From assembly GCF_949987535.1 (NCBI RefSeq), contig NC_080067.1, positions 63,856,405 to 63,920,404 on the forward strand: a DNA stretch of 64,000 nucleotides, in the 5' to 3' direction. This DNA is from Balaenoptera acutorostrata (Eukaryota; Chordata; Mammalia; Artiodactyla; Balaenopteridae). Every line of letters begins with the position of its first letter. Position 1 is the stretch's first letter. The position numbers were made by a program, and so were the translations under genes. Positions 24,700 through 35,574 of the stretch are shown here, in pieces. Below the pieces are notes generated by a model. The model was not told the DNA's origin and did no database searches. It worked only from the letters and a program-made list of their open reading frames with translations.

Positions 24700-25625
24700 C
24701 TATCTATCTCTTTAGACTTGACTGAAATCAGTTTTTCTAACCTCAAAGCTGTTTCTCCCTCCATGTTCCCTATCCCAATGAGTAGGATTAACATCTATCC
24801 AGTTTTCCAAGCCAAAAACACAAGCATGTCTTTGATTCCCATTCCTTCCCAACTACCTCTCTTCTAACAACTCCCATCTTGTCTTGTCAATTTTATCTTA
24901 ATTGACTCTAATTCATCTACTGCTTTTACTATAATTAAGGATACTATCATTTTAAAAGGCCCCTGATTGTTCTCCTTTGATCCATCCTTGTCCCCTGTAA
25001 TTTGCTTCCTACACTGCAGCCAAAGTGACATTTTCAAGATGCAAATCTGATTATCTCACTTGACCACTTAAATCTTTTCAGTTGTCTTCAGGTAAAGGTT
25101 CCGTGGCTTAACAGGGAGGTTATAAGGCTTATAAGGTCCATTAGAATGATGTCTGTTTACCTTTCAATCTCATTTTTTACCACTCCCCTTTGGACCATTC
25201 TGAGCTATATTCAGTTTTTCCAATAATGCCTTTTTCTTTCCCTAACCTTTAGTTCTTTGAACAAGTTCTTCCCTCTGGGATCCTCTTCCACCTGCTCTTT
25301 TCCTGGTTAATTTATGAGAACATTTCAAGTCTTATTGGGTATCACTTTGTGTAGGATGACTTCTCTGATCCCTAATCCTGGTTCAGATGCCCCCTCTGTT
25401 GTACTAACTCCATAGTACTTATTATACCAAATTGTAATTGTCTGTTTATTACCTGTATGCAAAACCCCAGTGCACTAGATGATAAATTCCTGAAGGTTGA
25501 AATTATATTTGTTTTATTTGTCTAGCACTTAGCACAATGGTAGGTGAAAAATATGCTTAAATATTCACTAAACACTAAACATTCACTAACTAATGAATGA
25601 ATAAATGAATAAATGAACTGGAATC
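24700..25625 (+). mobile_element. LINE-2 (L2) 3' third
   Basis: Sense L2 order: 'cagttttccaagccaaaaacacaagcatgtctttgattccc' (24799-24840), 'gcttcctacactgcagccaaagtgacattttcaagatgcaaatctgatt', 'tgggatcctcttccacctgctc', 'gatgacttctctgatccctaatcctgg', 'tagcacttagcacaatggtaggtg', ending with '(gaatgaataaat)n' at 25593-25618. Frames are lost. Confidence 0.8.
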
Positions 25626-26090
25626 GATCTTGGCTAGGAATATTTACTGGGAGTCCAGTCTATCGAGAACCAGACTAGGCCAAACTGAGGCTATTGTGGG
25701 CTAATATTAATATAAACGATCTTTTACATATATTAAGAAGATTAGAATATTTTCAACATTTAGCATTGCTAAAAATATTTTTGAACTAATATCAAATAAG
25801 CATTAATGGCAAAGTGCCTTTTAGTAAACAGATGTCATTCATATTGTTATGAACACTTAACAAGTGCCAGCAATGTGTGAACCTCTAGTCAGAATGTTGT
25901 GTTAGACAAAGTTTCTGCTTAGGAACTAAATTTGACAGACAATGTGCAAACACAGTACAGGCCTGGGTTATGCTCAACAGAAGGAGGAGTGATAAGACTC
26001 TCCAGTCTGTGTGTACAACAGGATATGAAATTCAATATTTTGGAGAATGTTTAAAAATCTGTTTCACTGGGAATTTGAGGGTTACCAGCG
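25626..26090. other. Unassigned intergenic DNA
   Basis: Nothing confidently recognised. A short 'caagtgccagcaatgtgtgaacc' near 25862 could be an L2 scrap. Confidence 0.4.
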
Positions 26091-26094
26091 GGGG

Positions 26095-26840
26095 CCCATG
26101 AGTCAGACAGGTAAGTCCAAAACCGGCTCTTCTATTTACCACTTAGAGGAGATCCTTAGTGGTGCTGAACCTCAGTTTTAAGTATTCATAAGATAACAAT
26201 AACAATAATATCTGTTTCTGTGATGATAAATTTTATTTGCCAACTTGACTGGGTTAAGGGCTGCTCAGATAGTTGGTCATTATTTCTGGGTATGTCTGTG
26301 AGGGTGTCTCAGGATGAGATTAGCATTTGAATCAGTAGACTGAGTAAAGCAGATTGCCTTCTCCGATGCAGGTGAGCATCACCCAATCCACTGAGGGCCT
26401 GAATAGAAAAAGGAGGAGGAGGACGGACTAATTTGCTCTCTTTTCTTGATTTGGGATGCCCATATTCTCCTTCCTTTGGACATTGAAGCTCCTGGTTCTC
26501 GGGTCTTTAAACTCTGGGACTTACATCAGCAACCCCTCTGGTTCTCAGGCCTCTGGCCTTGGGCTGGATTATACTACTAGCTTTCCTGGTTCTCTAGCTT
26601 GAAGATGGCATACTGTGGAAATTCTTGGCCTCCATAACCATGCAAGCAAATTCTGATGAAAAATCTCTCACATATCTATATATATCCTATTGGTCCTGTT
26701 TCTCTGGAGAACCCTGACAAATAATCTCAAAGATTTATTATGGTGAAGATTAAACAACATTGAATATTTAAGATTCTTGGCATAGTATGTGATACAAAAA
26801 AAGTACTCTCAGTAAATGTTAGGTACTAAAATTCTTCAGT
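26095..26840 (+). mobile_element. MIR SINE split by an LTR
   Basis: Left part 26095-26220: 'ggctcttctatttaccacttagagg', 'ctgaacctcagttttaagtattcataagataacaataacaataata'. Right part 26723-26840: 'atctcaaagatttattatggtgaagattaaacaacattg', 'gattcttggcatagtatgtga', 'ctcagtaaatgttaggtac'. Both are sense MIR in consecutive register, interrupted by the LTR at 26221-26722. Confidence 0.8.
26221..26722 (+). mobile_element. Ancient LTR (family A, copy 1)
   Basis: Begins 'tgatgataaattttatttgcc', contains 'tgtctgtgagggtgtctcaggatgagattagcatttgaatcagtagactgagtaaagcag', and ends 'cctgtttctctggagaaccctgac'. The same family occurs at 59228-59855 in the same orientation. The TG start, the ~500 bp length and the 3' terminus indicate a solo LTR of ERVL/MaLR class. 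I do not assign a subfamily. Confidence 0.75.
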
Positions 26841-26849
26841 CCAACACTA

Positions 26850-26975
26850 ATATTTCACTGATGTTGAAACCAAGATGTTAAATGAAATCACCTATGGGCT
26901 CACAGCTAGTTAGTAAAAGGCAGAAGACTGCAACTAAGATCTTCTGATTCCTCTTTATCTTCCCTATACCTGATG
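26850..26975 (-). mobile_element. MIR fragment, antisense
   Basis: 'cactgatgttgaaaccaagatgttaaatgaaatcacctatgggctcacagctagttagtaaaaggcagaag' is a diverged reverse complement of the MIR core (acag-atgaggaaactgag... cacacagctagtaagtggcagag). Confidence 0.65.
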
Positions 26976-27670
26976 CCCTTTACCTGATTGTTTGAATACA
27001 GTACATGAATACAAATTGAGGAGGCATCATAACCCATGGTGTCCCAGGGTCAATATTCTTATGAAATATAAGTATTGTTTAATTTCTTGTCACTCTGCCC
27101 ATCTTCTATGTCAGTTATGAGCAGTAATAAGGAGAAAAGAACATGGAGAATTATGTAAGCAAAGAAAATGCCATGATCTGAAGAAAAAAGTAATGAGGTT
27201 AGAAAGAATGTTAGCTGTGTAGACTTGTTCTTTTGTGCTATAAATGTAGTACCAAGGTGGCAAGTATATATTTGATTAAATGTAGTGATAAGTATATATT
27301 TGATATCAGAGGGGGCAATTTGATGATCAAAAGGAACATACCTTGTTCATTAATTTTATCAGCTAGTAGAGATGCATGAAATTTTAAATATTTATTCTTT
27401 TGATTTTCTAAGGCTTTTCTACTTTAAAATATGTTTTGAAAATGCAAATATCCTAATATGTTAATAGGGATTTAGATCTAAAAATATTTTTCTTTCTTTT
27501 TAAAGTTTAGTTGATGTACAATTAAAAACATTTTTCTAGTGAATGGGACACATGATAGGTGGATGGGTTTGTGTAAGGGGTTGCCAGAAGGATAAAGATG
27601 ATTAGCAAAGCATACTTTTAAAATAATAGTTCTTGATTCTGCCAGTATTCATTTTTCAAAACTTAGAGAA
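26976..27670. other. Unassigned AT-rich DNA
   Basis: Nothing firm. 27500-27530 ('ttaaagtttagttgatgtacaatta') resembles a tiny antisense L1 3'-end scrap. Confidence 0.4.
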
Positions 27671-27722
27671 CTAATAAGAACAGATACTACACTTGATCTT
27701 AGCCAAAATCCCAAGAGGTGAT
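27671..27722 (-). pseudogene. U2 snRNA 5' fragment (pseudogene)
   Basis: On the minus strand this reads as the first ~52 nt of the spliceosomal U2 snRNA. The branch-point-recognition region is intact ('gatcaagtgtagtatctg' as complement of 27684-27701), and 'ttttggctaa' and 'ttcttat' flank it. The very 5' end is mutated (a 'cttctcggcc'-equivalent segment differs at several positions) and nothing after ~nt 52 is present: no Sm site, no stem-loops III/IV and no recognisable snRNA promoter. It is therefore a truncated, non-functional copy. Confidence 0.85.
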
Positions 27723-29539
27723 ACATTTTCATGTCCAGCCATGACTAAGATATTCATTTTGGATTTAATCTCCTGACCTAAACAACCATAAAACTGGAAA
27801 AATAAATAAGGTAACTGTTTTCAGGAACTGGTAAACAGGCAGTGCAGGACTGTGATCCTTGAGAGAAGGGAAACACATGTAATGAGCTCCCTGTTTACCC
27901 CAGCTTTCTGTCCTGAGGCATTTTCCTGATTGTGGTGCAGGTAGGTTGAACCCAAGCAGAAACCAGAGGTCTGCCTCTGATGAGACAGAGATCAGAGTTT
28001 AGGGCTGCAGAAATGGCTGGAATTTGTGTAGCAGAGATTGGAAACAAGAGAGGGGAGTGTATGAGGAGTACCCAGATGTTGGCAGGTGGGTTTTGCTCAT
28101 GTCTTTGAATAAGCAGATCTTGTACTGGGTAAAACCCTTCAAGGGCCAGCATACAGCAACTGTGCAAAAGGTTAAGAAATAAACTGATGAAAAAGAGGCC
28201 ACGGAGAGCTGGGAGATGAATGTCACTCCATCCAGAGTGGAGAGAACTTATTGTCTACCTCAAAAATCCAGTGAAAAGTGGATTAGGGCACACTTTAATA
28301 GAAAAAAATCCCACACCTTACAGTAAGTGCTATGCACTAGGACTAGGGATAAAACTCAAACAGACTCATCCTAACAAAACATAAATCAATAGAAATTATC
28401 CAAACTAAAGCAAAGAAAGAAAAAAGATTTTAATAAATGTACAGAGACATAGTAACTTGTGAAACAATATCAAGTAACATATCAAGTTACATATAACACA
28501 TATGTAATTGGAGCCTCAGTGGGAGAGGAGATGCAAAACTGAGCAAAAATATATTTTAAGAAATAACAGCCAAAAGTTTCCTAAATTTGTCAAAAAACAC
28601 CAACCTAGGAATCCCAGAAGTTCAGTGAATCCCAAGTAGGGTAAATACAAAGAAAGCCACACTAGGCATATAAATGTCAAACTGCTGAAAATCAAAGATA
28701 AAGAGAAAAATACTGCAGCCAGAGGTAAAAAGATACAATAATGCATGGAAACAATGATAAGAATAATAGCTCATTTCTTATCAGAAAAAATAGAGGCCCA
28801 AAACAAGGGCATGAAATCGTCAAAGTAATTAATCAACAACAAAATGTCAACCAGAAATCTGTATATGGTAAAAAAAATGAAAGAAGTTTTTGATAGAAGT
28901 TTTGTGCTACACAAAATGCTGAAAGAGTTTTTTCAGGTTGAAGAAATAGAAAACAACAGAAAGGAATGAAGAGCACTGGAAATGACAACAATTTAGGTGA
29001 ATGTAAAAAAAAACCCTACCTTTTTCATTTCTTGATTTCTTTAAAAGACAACTCAGAGTTTAAAACAAAAATATCACATTTCTGTGTGGCTTATAATATA
29101 CATAGAAGGAAAATCTATGACAACAATAACACAAAGGATAGGAGAGAGGTAAACCAAATTATAGAATGTGCTGTTCCAAGGTTCTTATATTTCATCTGAA
29201 GAGGTACAATACTATTTTAAAGTAGGTGACAGTAAATAAAGGATAAATATTGTAATTACTAGAACAACTATCAAAAGATTACTGAGATATACAACTCAAA
29301 AGTCAATAGGCAAAATAAGATGGAATACTAAAAGTATGCAGTTAATCCAAAGGAAGGAAGACAAGAAGAAAGGGGCAAAAACAATTAGAAACTAACTGTA
29401 TCAGTAATTAAAAGAAATGAAGATGGACCAAATACTTTAAAGGCAGGGATAGTCAGATTGCACATAAAAACACAAGACTCAAGTGTGTGCTATCTTTAAA
29501 AAGTGTGCTCTAAATATAAAGACTCAGAAATAAAAGGCA

Positions 29540-29556
29540 AAAAAAAAAAAAAAAGC
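29540..29556. repeat. Poly(A) tract
   Basis: Uninterrupted run of ~17 A inside the old L1M. Possibly a tail remnant of a separate small insertion, but no body is recognised. Confidence 0.8.
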
Positions 29557-30173
29557 CATAAAATGCTAAGCTATTCATAAATGAAAAACTCTCAGAAAAC
29601 TGGGAATAGGAGAGAACTTCCTTAATCTCATAAAGGGCATTTACTAAAAACCTACAGCAAATATTATACCTAGTGATAATATATTGAGTGCTTCCCCTCT
29701 AAGATTGGGAACTAAGCAATGGTATCTGTCCTCACTTCTTTTTAACTTGTACCAGTTGTCCTATTCAGTGCAATAAAATAAGACTAAAAGGCATGCAATT
29801 GGGAAGCCAGAAGTAAATTTACCTTTAGTTGCAGATGACATCTTTGGATTTGTAGAAATCCTAAGAAATCTAAAAAAACACTACTGAAACTAATTAATAT
29901 TTTGGAAGAAGATTTCAGAATTCAGTATTGTTCAATATAAAAAAATCTTGAAAAAGAAAAACAGAGTTGAGGCACTTTCTACTACCTGATTTTAAAACAA
30001 TAAAGATTACAGTATTGGTGTATTGCAATATTGGTGTAATTAAGACAAGTAGATAATATGAACAGCATAGATAGTCCAGGAAAAAATGCACACGTATACA
30101 ATAATTAATTTTTGAAAAAAGGAGCCAAAACAATCCAATGGTGAAAGGATGATGCTGGAACAATTGTATAAAG

Positions 30174-30376
30174 TAGCCGTTCTCAACCACGGGCAATTTT
30201 GTCTCCCACCCCCAACATTCGGCAATGTCTCTAGACATTGTTGATGGTCGCAATGGAGTAGGGGCACTACTGGCATCTAGTGGGTAGAGACCAGGAATGC
30301 TGCTAAGCATCCTACAGTGAATAGGACAGCCTCCTATACAAAGTATTTTCTGACCCCAAATGTCAGAGAAATCCTG
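30174..30376 (+). mobile_element. MER20-like hAT-Charlie MITE
   Basis: Reads 'tagccgttctcaacc', 'ggcaatgtctctagacattgttgatggtcgcaa', 'actactggcatctagtgggtagagaccaggaatgctgctaagcatcctac', 'ggacagcctcc', 'ccccaaatgtcag'. The block order is that of MER20 (~219 bp consensus). The 3' inverted repeat is eroded. L1M sequence continues on both sides, so it inserted into that element. Confidence 0.85.
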
Positions 30377-30652
30377 GAATAAAGGTATGAAAAGAAAAGT
30401 GAGCTTCCATTCCTACCTCAAACTACATATAAAAATAATCTGTGAAAGACTAGGTCTATGAATCTGAAAAGATTCATAGACCTAAACGTGACAGCTAAAT
30501 TATAAACTATATGGAATAAAACATAGGAGACTATCTCCATGGCATTAGGACAGGCAGATTTCTTAGGCAGAACAAAAGAAGCATTAATCATTAAAAAAAT
30601 AATTGATGAATTAGTTTTCGTCAAAATTTAAAAGTTCTTCCCATCCAAAGAT

Positions 30653-31133
30653 GTTATTCGTAGTGAGGTGGATGGACCTAGAGTCTGTCATACAGAGTGA
30701 AGTAAGTCAGAAAGAGAAAAACAAACACTGTATGCTAACACATATATATGGAATCTAAAAAAAGAAAATGGTTCTGATGAACCTATCGGTAGGACAGGAA
30801 TAAAGACGCAGACGTAGAGAATGGACTTGAGGACACGGCGGCGGGGGGGCCGGGGGGGGAGGGTAAGCTGGGATGAAGTGAGAGAGTAGTAATGAAATAT
30901 ATACACTACCAAACGTAAAATAGATAGCTAGTGGGAAGCAGTCGCAAAGCACAGGGAGAGCAGCTCAGTGCTCTGTGACCACCTAGAGCGGTGGGATAGG
31001 GAGGGTGGGAGGGAGGTGCAAAAGGGAGGGGATATGGGGGTAGATGCATATGTATAGCTGATTCACTTTGTTATACAGCAACAACTAACACAACAATGTA
31101 AAGCAATTATACTCCAATAAAGATGTAAAAAAA
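30653..31133 (+). mobile_element. 5'-truncated younger L1, 3' end only
   Basis: Starts inside the ORF2 terminus ('gtagtgaggtggatggacctagagtctgtcatacagagtgaag') and runs through the 3' UTR to 'ctccaataaagatgtaaaaaaa', with AATAAA at 31117-31122 just before the A tail. Only ~480 bp long. Flanking sequence is the old L1M. A short fuzzy duplication around 'ccaaaga' may be the TSD, but I cannot define it. Confidence 0.85.
30843..30872 (+). other. Putative G-quadruplex in L1 3' UTR
   Basis: G tracts at 30843-30849 (7 G), 30852-30859 (8 G), 30861-30863 (3 G) and 30870-30872 (3 G) with loops of 2, 1 and 6 nt satisfy the common G3+ N1-7 quadruplex pattern. The position corresponds to the G-rich region of the L1 3' UTR. 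Confidence 0.7.
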
Positions 31134-31848
31134 CAAAAGACAAAAAAACACCTTTTTGATCAATATTAGACAAGACTTTTAGCTTTAATACTGACATCTT
31201 GAAATTTGTCTTTATGGGGAAAAAAACCTAAAATGATTAGTGAATGTCTATCTATCTACTAAAAAAAAACCCACAATGAGATACCACTACATAACCACCA
31301 AAATAGCTAAAATTAAAAAGACTAATAGTACCATGACAAAGATGTCATAGTCCATAACAAATGGAATGCTTGACATTACTGGTAAGAGTGTAAAATGTCA
31401 CAACCGCTTGGAAGGTGGCTGGTAGTTTTTTTTAATAAACGCCTACCTAGCAATTTCACTCCTAGGTATTTACTCAAGAGAAATGAGAACATTTGGCCCA
31501 AAAGAAAAATGTACAAGAATGTTTATAGAAGCTTTCTTCATAACTGCTAAAAACTGAAGATCACCTAAATGTTCATCAACAGAAACTTGCAGATATTGAT
31601 ACAATGGAATAGTACTCATCAATCAATAACGAACTTCTGATGTACACAAAAATAGGGATACATCTCATATTGAGTGAAAGAATATAGAAAAGTACATACT
31701 GTGTAATTCCAATTATATAAAGTTTAAGAAATTTCTATGGGGATAGAGATAAGAACAGTGGTTGCCGACGTGGGAGCAGGTAATGACTGGAGGGGGAGTG
31801 AGGAAATTTCTAGGGTCAAGGAAATGCTCTATATTTTAGTTTTTGTTA

Positions 31849-31958
31849 GCCTTTACATTTCTCTTTGATTCTTTTTCTTGATTGTATTACCTCTATCCTT
31901 CAGTGACAAGTTATTAAAGTTGTATTTTCAACTAAAATTCTCTCTCTTTCCTTCACTT
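31849..31958. other. Unassigned short spacer
   Basis: T-rich DNA between the end of the old L1M and an antisense L1 fragment. Confidence 0.4.
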
Positions 31959-31959
31959 T

Positions 31960-32185
31960 TTAAAAAAATACATCTTTATTGGAGTATAATTGCCTCACAA
32001 TACTGTGTTAGTTTCTGTTGTACAACAAAGTGAATCAGCCATATGCATACATATATCTCCACATCCCCTCCCTCAGGAGCCTCCCTCCCACCCTCCCTAT
32101 CCCACCCCTCTAGATCATCGCAAAGCACCAAGCTGATCTCCCCGTGCTATGCGGCTGCTTCCCTCTAGCTATTTTACATTTTTGA
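31960..32185 (-). mobile_element. L1 3' UTR fragment, antisense
   Basis: 'taaaaaaatacatctttattggagtataattgcctcacaatactgtgttagtttctg' is the complement of the L1 3' end seen in sense at 31050-31133. It continues through 'caaagtgaatcagccatatgcatac', 'cctccctcccaccctccctatcccacccctctag' and 'aagctgatctccccgtgctatg'. Cetartiodactyl L1 3' UTR, ~225 bp, 5'-truncated. Confidence 0.9.
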
Positions 32186-33630
32186 AAGTTTAAATGGATA
32201 ACTGTTGTTTTGGATATACATTATGGCGAAGATACAGTGTTCCTTCCACCTGGTGAGATCATCAACCACAAGTTCCTGATTCCTGTTAAGATGCATCTAA
32301 TGTAGATTGGTCAATTATTAGAGTATCTGTTCAGATTGCACCACACACAGGCTGTGTGTGCATTAAGCAGGGCCAAAGTTTTTGCAGAGTTTGTCTCAGA
32401 TGCTGGGAGGAGAGGACCTCTTTCCTTCTGAGATCACATGCAAGGGTGATATGAGCCTGGAGCTGGGTAGGGGCAACCATTTTTGCCTCCACGTGAAGGG
32501 AGCCTGTGGCGAATAAAGTTAACACAGAGGAAAGTAGAGCTGAGAGAATGAGAGAGATGTCTGATGACACCTTGCATCCAGTTTGCTCCTAGACTTTTTT
32601 TGTTATGTGAGCTATTAATTAGTGCTTACTTCTTTTTTTTTTCTTTTTTTTTTTGGCGTGAGCTAGTTTGAAGGGCTTCTGCCATTTGCAACCAAAGGAG
32701 GCCTGACTAATATAACAGGATTGCTGTTTTAAGAAGCTTCTCAACTAGAGTTCTCAAAGGAGCCTGCAGGAGGTATTCAGTGACCTTACAAAGCAGTAGG
32801 AGTTTGATTGACTTTTTGGAAGAATGCAAAACTGAACATACTACATCTCACCTTCATATCTATCGGGGGAAAAGCAGATGGATCCAGCAATCGCCTATAA
32901 TTGCTTACTTGGCTAAATCACTCAGGACTACAGGGATTTGCTATTTTATGAAATTAAAAGAAAGAACAACAGGAGCTATTATCTAACTTTTGAAAAAGAA
33001 GAATGCCTGCAGGTTCCTAGGGCCCAGCAGGGGAGAGGTCATAAGCAGCTTATCAGCCTTGCAGTAATTAAAGGCATGCTTTGTGCCTTGCTAGGGTTAA
33101 CATCAGCTGTTTTCTAGTTTCCACACAGGGAGATTTTCCACATTCTCTGCGAAAAGAGTTTAAGATTCCCAAATGCTCATCTTTTAATTTAGGTCTCCTC
33201 ATGGGGGAAAAAAAATAGCTATTCTATAACAATGATTCCAAAGAAATGCTGGATCTAAAGCCTCTGATTTGGGAGGTCTGAAAGACTATAAGCTATACCA
33301 AAGGGCAGAAGTTAGAGGCAAACATCCTGCAGGGAAACCCTTAAATTAGGCCATCCTATTTTTTAGTTTTAATGAGGTAACACTCTGGTTGATGCAGGCT
33401 GCACAGTGAGTCAGCGGCACGCTAAGTCTGAAAGGGAGATGTCAGGAGGCTAAGGATACCAAAGAGCTCCAAGGGAGGGCAATCCACTAGGGTTTCCTAA
33501 CCCACCACTTGCTGGGTGTCCTTCAAAGGTACCCCTCAACCGCAAATATGAATCAGAAAATTTGGAAAATAAAGAAAAAAAAAAAAAGATACTCATGAGT
33601 TAAACCATTCTTGGCAACATTTTGTCATAT
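32186..33630. other. Unassigned DNA, possible old LTR-like repeat
   Basis: 32395-32725 ('gagatcacatgcaagggtgatatgagcctggagctgg', 'gcctgtggcgaataaagttaacacagaggaaagtagagctgagag', 'gaggcctgactaata') looks like a common mammalian interspersed repeat whose 3' end reads '..cctgactaata'. I cannot assign it. A T-rich tract (32631-32655) interrupts it. The remainder to 33630 is unrecognised. Confidence 0.45.
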
Positions 33631-33632
33631 TT

Positions 33633-33980
33633 CCTTCTGGCATTTTTTTTTTTTTTTTTTTTAATGAGGATCTTGAATCAGATGCGTATGTTTGATTGAT
33701 TGATTGATTGATTGATTTTGGCTGTGTTGGGTCTTCGTTTCTGTGCGAGGGCTTTCTCCAGTTGTGGCAAGCGGGGGCCACTCTTCATCGCGATGCGCGG
33801 GCCTCTCTCCTTGCGGAGCACAGGCTCCAGACGCGCAGGCTCAGCAGTTGTGGCTCACGGGCCCAGCCGCTCTGCGGCATGTGGGATCTTCCCAGGCCAG
33901 GGCTCGAACCCGTGTCCCCTGCATTAGCAGGCAGATTCTCAACCACTGCGCCACCAGGGAAGCCCCCTTCTGGCATTTTT
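33633..33980 (-). mobile_element. CHR SINE with 15-bp TSD and composite tail
   Basis: Minus-strand tRNA-derived SINE. The head (complement of 33948-33965) reads 'gggcttccctggtggcgc', and a B box equivalent to GGTTCGAGCCC is at 33900-33910. The body has the 'ctgcggcatgtgggatctt' and 'cttgcggagcacaggctccagacgcgcagg' blocks typical of cetacean CHR SINEs. The tail, reading away from the body, is (AATC)n at 33691-33717, a 28-bp non-repetitive segment at 33663-33690, then ~15-20 A (T run 33643-33662). A 15-bp TSD 'ccttctggcattttt' is at 33633-33647 and 33966-33980. Translation of the complement gives a spurious protein-like frame. Confidence 0.95.
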
Positions 33981-33984
33981 ACCT

Positions 33985-34700
33985 TAATATATGTTCTTCA
34001 TGTAATTGTAATCACAGTACACATACAGTTTAGCACGTACTTTTTTCAACATTATATTTTCCCATTTAAAAATAATATTTGTAATAAGCATTTTAAATGA
34101 CTACATACTATTTTTATCTATGAAAGTAATTCTTCTATTTTAGAAGAAAATCCCTTTGAGAATTGGAAAAGCTTCTACTCCAGTGATTCTCATCCCTCAG
34201 TGTGCTTCAGATTAACATAGAGGCTTTAAAAAGCTCACTGTCTGAGCCTCGTTCTCAGAAATTCAGGAGTGGGCCCAGGCAACAACATTAAAAAAAGTAA
34301 AAACGGATTTTTCTAATGTGTTCAGGATTGAGAACCACTGAAATGCCCCCCACCCCCGTAGGTATATATCCTCAAAATTGACTGTACGGCAGTAAGATTC
34401 ATGGATTCGTTGGGTTCAAAAACTCCAGGTTATCCCATAGTTTATATAACACAGTTTACATAATTATTACCTAATTTTTCGACAGATTTTTCAATGTTTC
34501 CCCATTATAAATAATGCAGCCATGGACATGTGGATGTATACGACATTTGTCAGAAGTAGGATTCCCAGGTCAAAGCACATGACAATTTCATGGCTCTTTT
34601 TACATATTGCCAAATGGCCTCACTTTGGGGGTCCTCTTACCACACTCCTTCTGTCTCATATGTGTGCATATCAGTATTCAACCAGACTTAAAGGGACCCT
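33985..34700 (-). mobile_element. Old L1-like fragment, antisense, with nested MITE
   Basis: 34480-34640 ('caatgtttccccattataaataatgcagccatggacatgtggatg', 'gtaggattcccaggtcaaagcac', 'tacatattgccaaatggcctc') resembles the complement of a decayed LINE ORF2 C-terminus. 34000-34110 may be its continuation across the MITE at 34176-34342. Heavily diverged. Confidence 0.5.
34176..34342 (-). mobile_element. MER5-group hAT-Charlie MITE
   Basis: Starts 'tactccagtgattctcatccctcagtgtgcttcagattaaca' and ends 'gtgttcaggattgagaaccactg'. The terminal 'agtgattctcat...gagaaccactg' inverted repeats and the internal 'gaaattcaggagtgggcccaggcaacaaca' block fit the antisense MER5/MER58 group. Confidence 0.7.
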
Positions 34701-35574
34701 TCTGCAGCTCTCTGGAGCTCTCTCTCTCTCCGGTCCAGCTCTCTCCTCCACAATACCCTTCCCATCAAATTCTAGCCACTGAGTCCCCTCCAAACTTTAA
34801 ACTCGGCCTCCCCAAGTTAGCAGAACCGAAGGGCTGTCTGGGTTCCCCCTTTCTGTGTAGCATGCAGCGTGGAGACTGCCTCTAGGCAGTAATCTGGGGC
34901 AACAGTGCTTGCTTTCTTCCTCTTGGGATTACAGGCCTGTGCTGTCTCTTGTCCAATGTCTAAAAACCACGGTTTCATGTGTTTTTTTCGGTTTCCTGGT
35001 TGTTCAAGGTGAATGAAATAAACCCGGTCCTCCTCTTACTTACCTTTGGCTGGAAGCAGACGTGAGTCCATTTTTACTTAACGTAATTACTAATAAGTTT
35101 GGATTTATTTCTACCAAGTTATTCATGCTTTCTATTCCCCCCACCCCTTTTTTTTTTCCTGTTCTTTTTCTCTACTTTCTTGATAGTGGTTTTCACAATG
35201 TTCTCCAGAAAGCCCTAGAAGTCCACAGAGACCACTTTTGGCAGTGTGGACAGGGGTTGTGTATACATGGAAGTAAGTTGTCCTGTAATATATATGGTTT
35301 GTAAAATGAGTGCACTGCAAATAAAAAATTAAAAATAAATTTATCAAGATAATTAGTGATGAATTATCTATTTAATTACACAGCCATTCCTGCTTATCCA
35401 TTTAATATTTACTGAATGAACACATGTATATCAGGGACAATGCCAGTTTGTATTAGTTCTTTCAGGGAGCTCATCTCTGAAGTACACTACAAGGACTTAT
35501 TCTTACAATTGAAATTTTCAGGCATCTTTAGTCTATTGTATTTGTTTTCAGTGATCATATTCTCCCTTGAATGA
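34701..35574. other. Unassigned intergenic DNA
   Basis: Nothing recognised. It contains a CT-rich stretch at 34705-34750 and a T/C-rich tract near 35136-35176. Confidence 0.4.

Larger units (their letters stand above)
27725..31848 (+). mobile_element. Long old L1 (L1M-type) with two nested insertions
   Basis: One decayed L1 can be followed through most of its length: 5'-UTR-like sequence (27725-28300); ORF1-like region with 'gagaggagatgcaaaactgagcaaaaat' and 'ttcctaaatttgtcaaaaaacaccaacc' and 'gccagaggtaaaaag' (28400-28950); ORF2 RT-side pieces ('actaagcaatggtatctgtcctcacttc', 29712; 'ttagttgcagatgac', 29826, the FADD neighbourhood); 'gatgatgctggaacaattg' (30149); then C-terminal 'aatgagataccactac' (31276) and 'gtttatagaagctttcttcataactgc' (31519). 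Nested inside are a MER20-like MITE (30174-30376) and a younger L1 3' end (30653-31133). All frames are closed. Confidence 0.75.
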
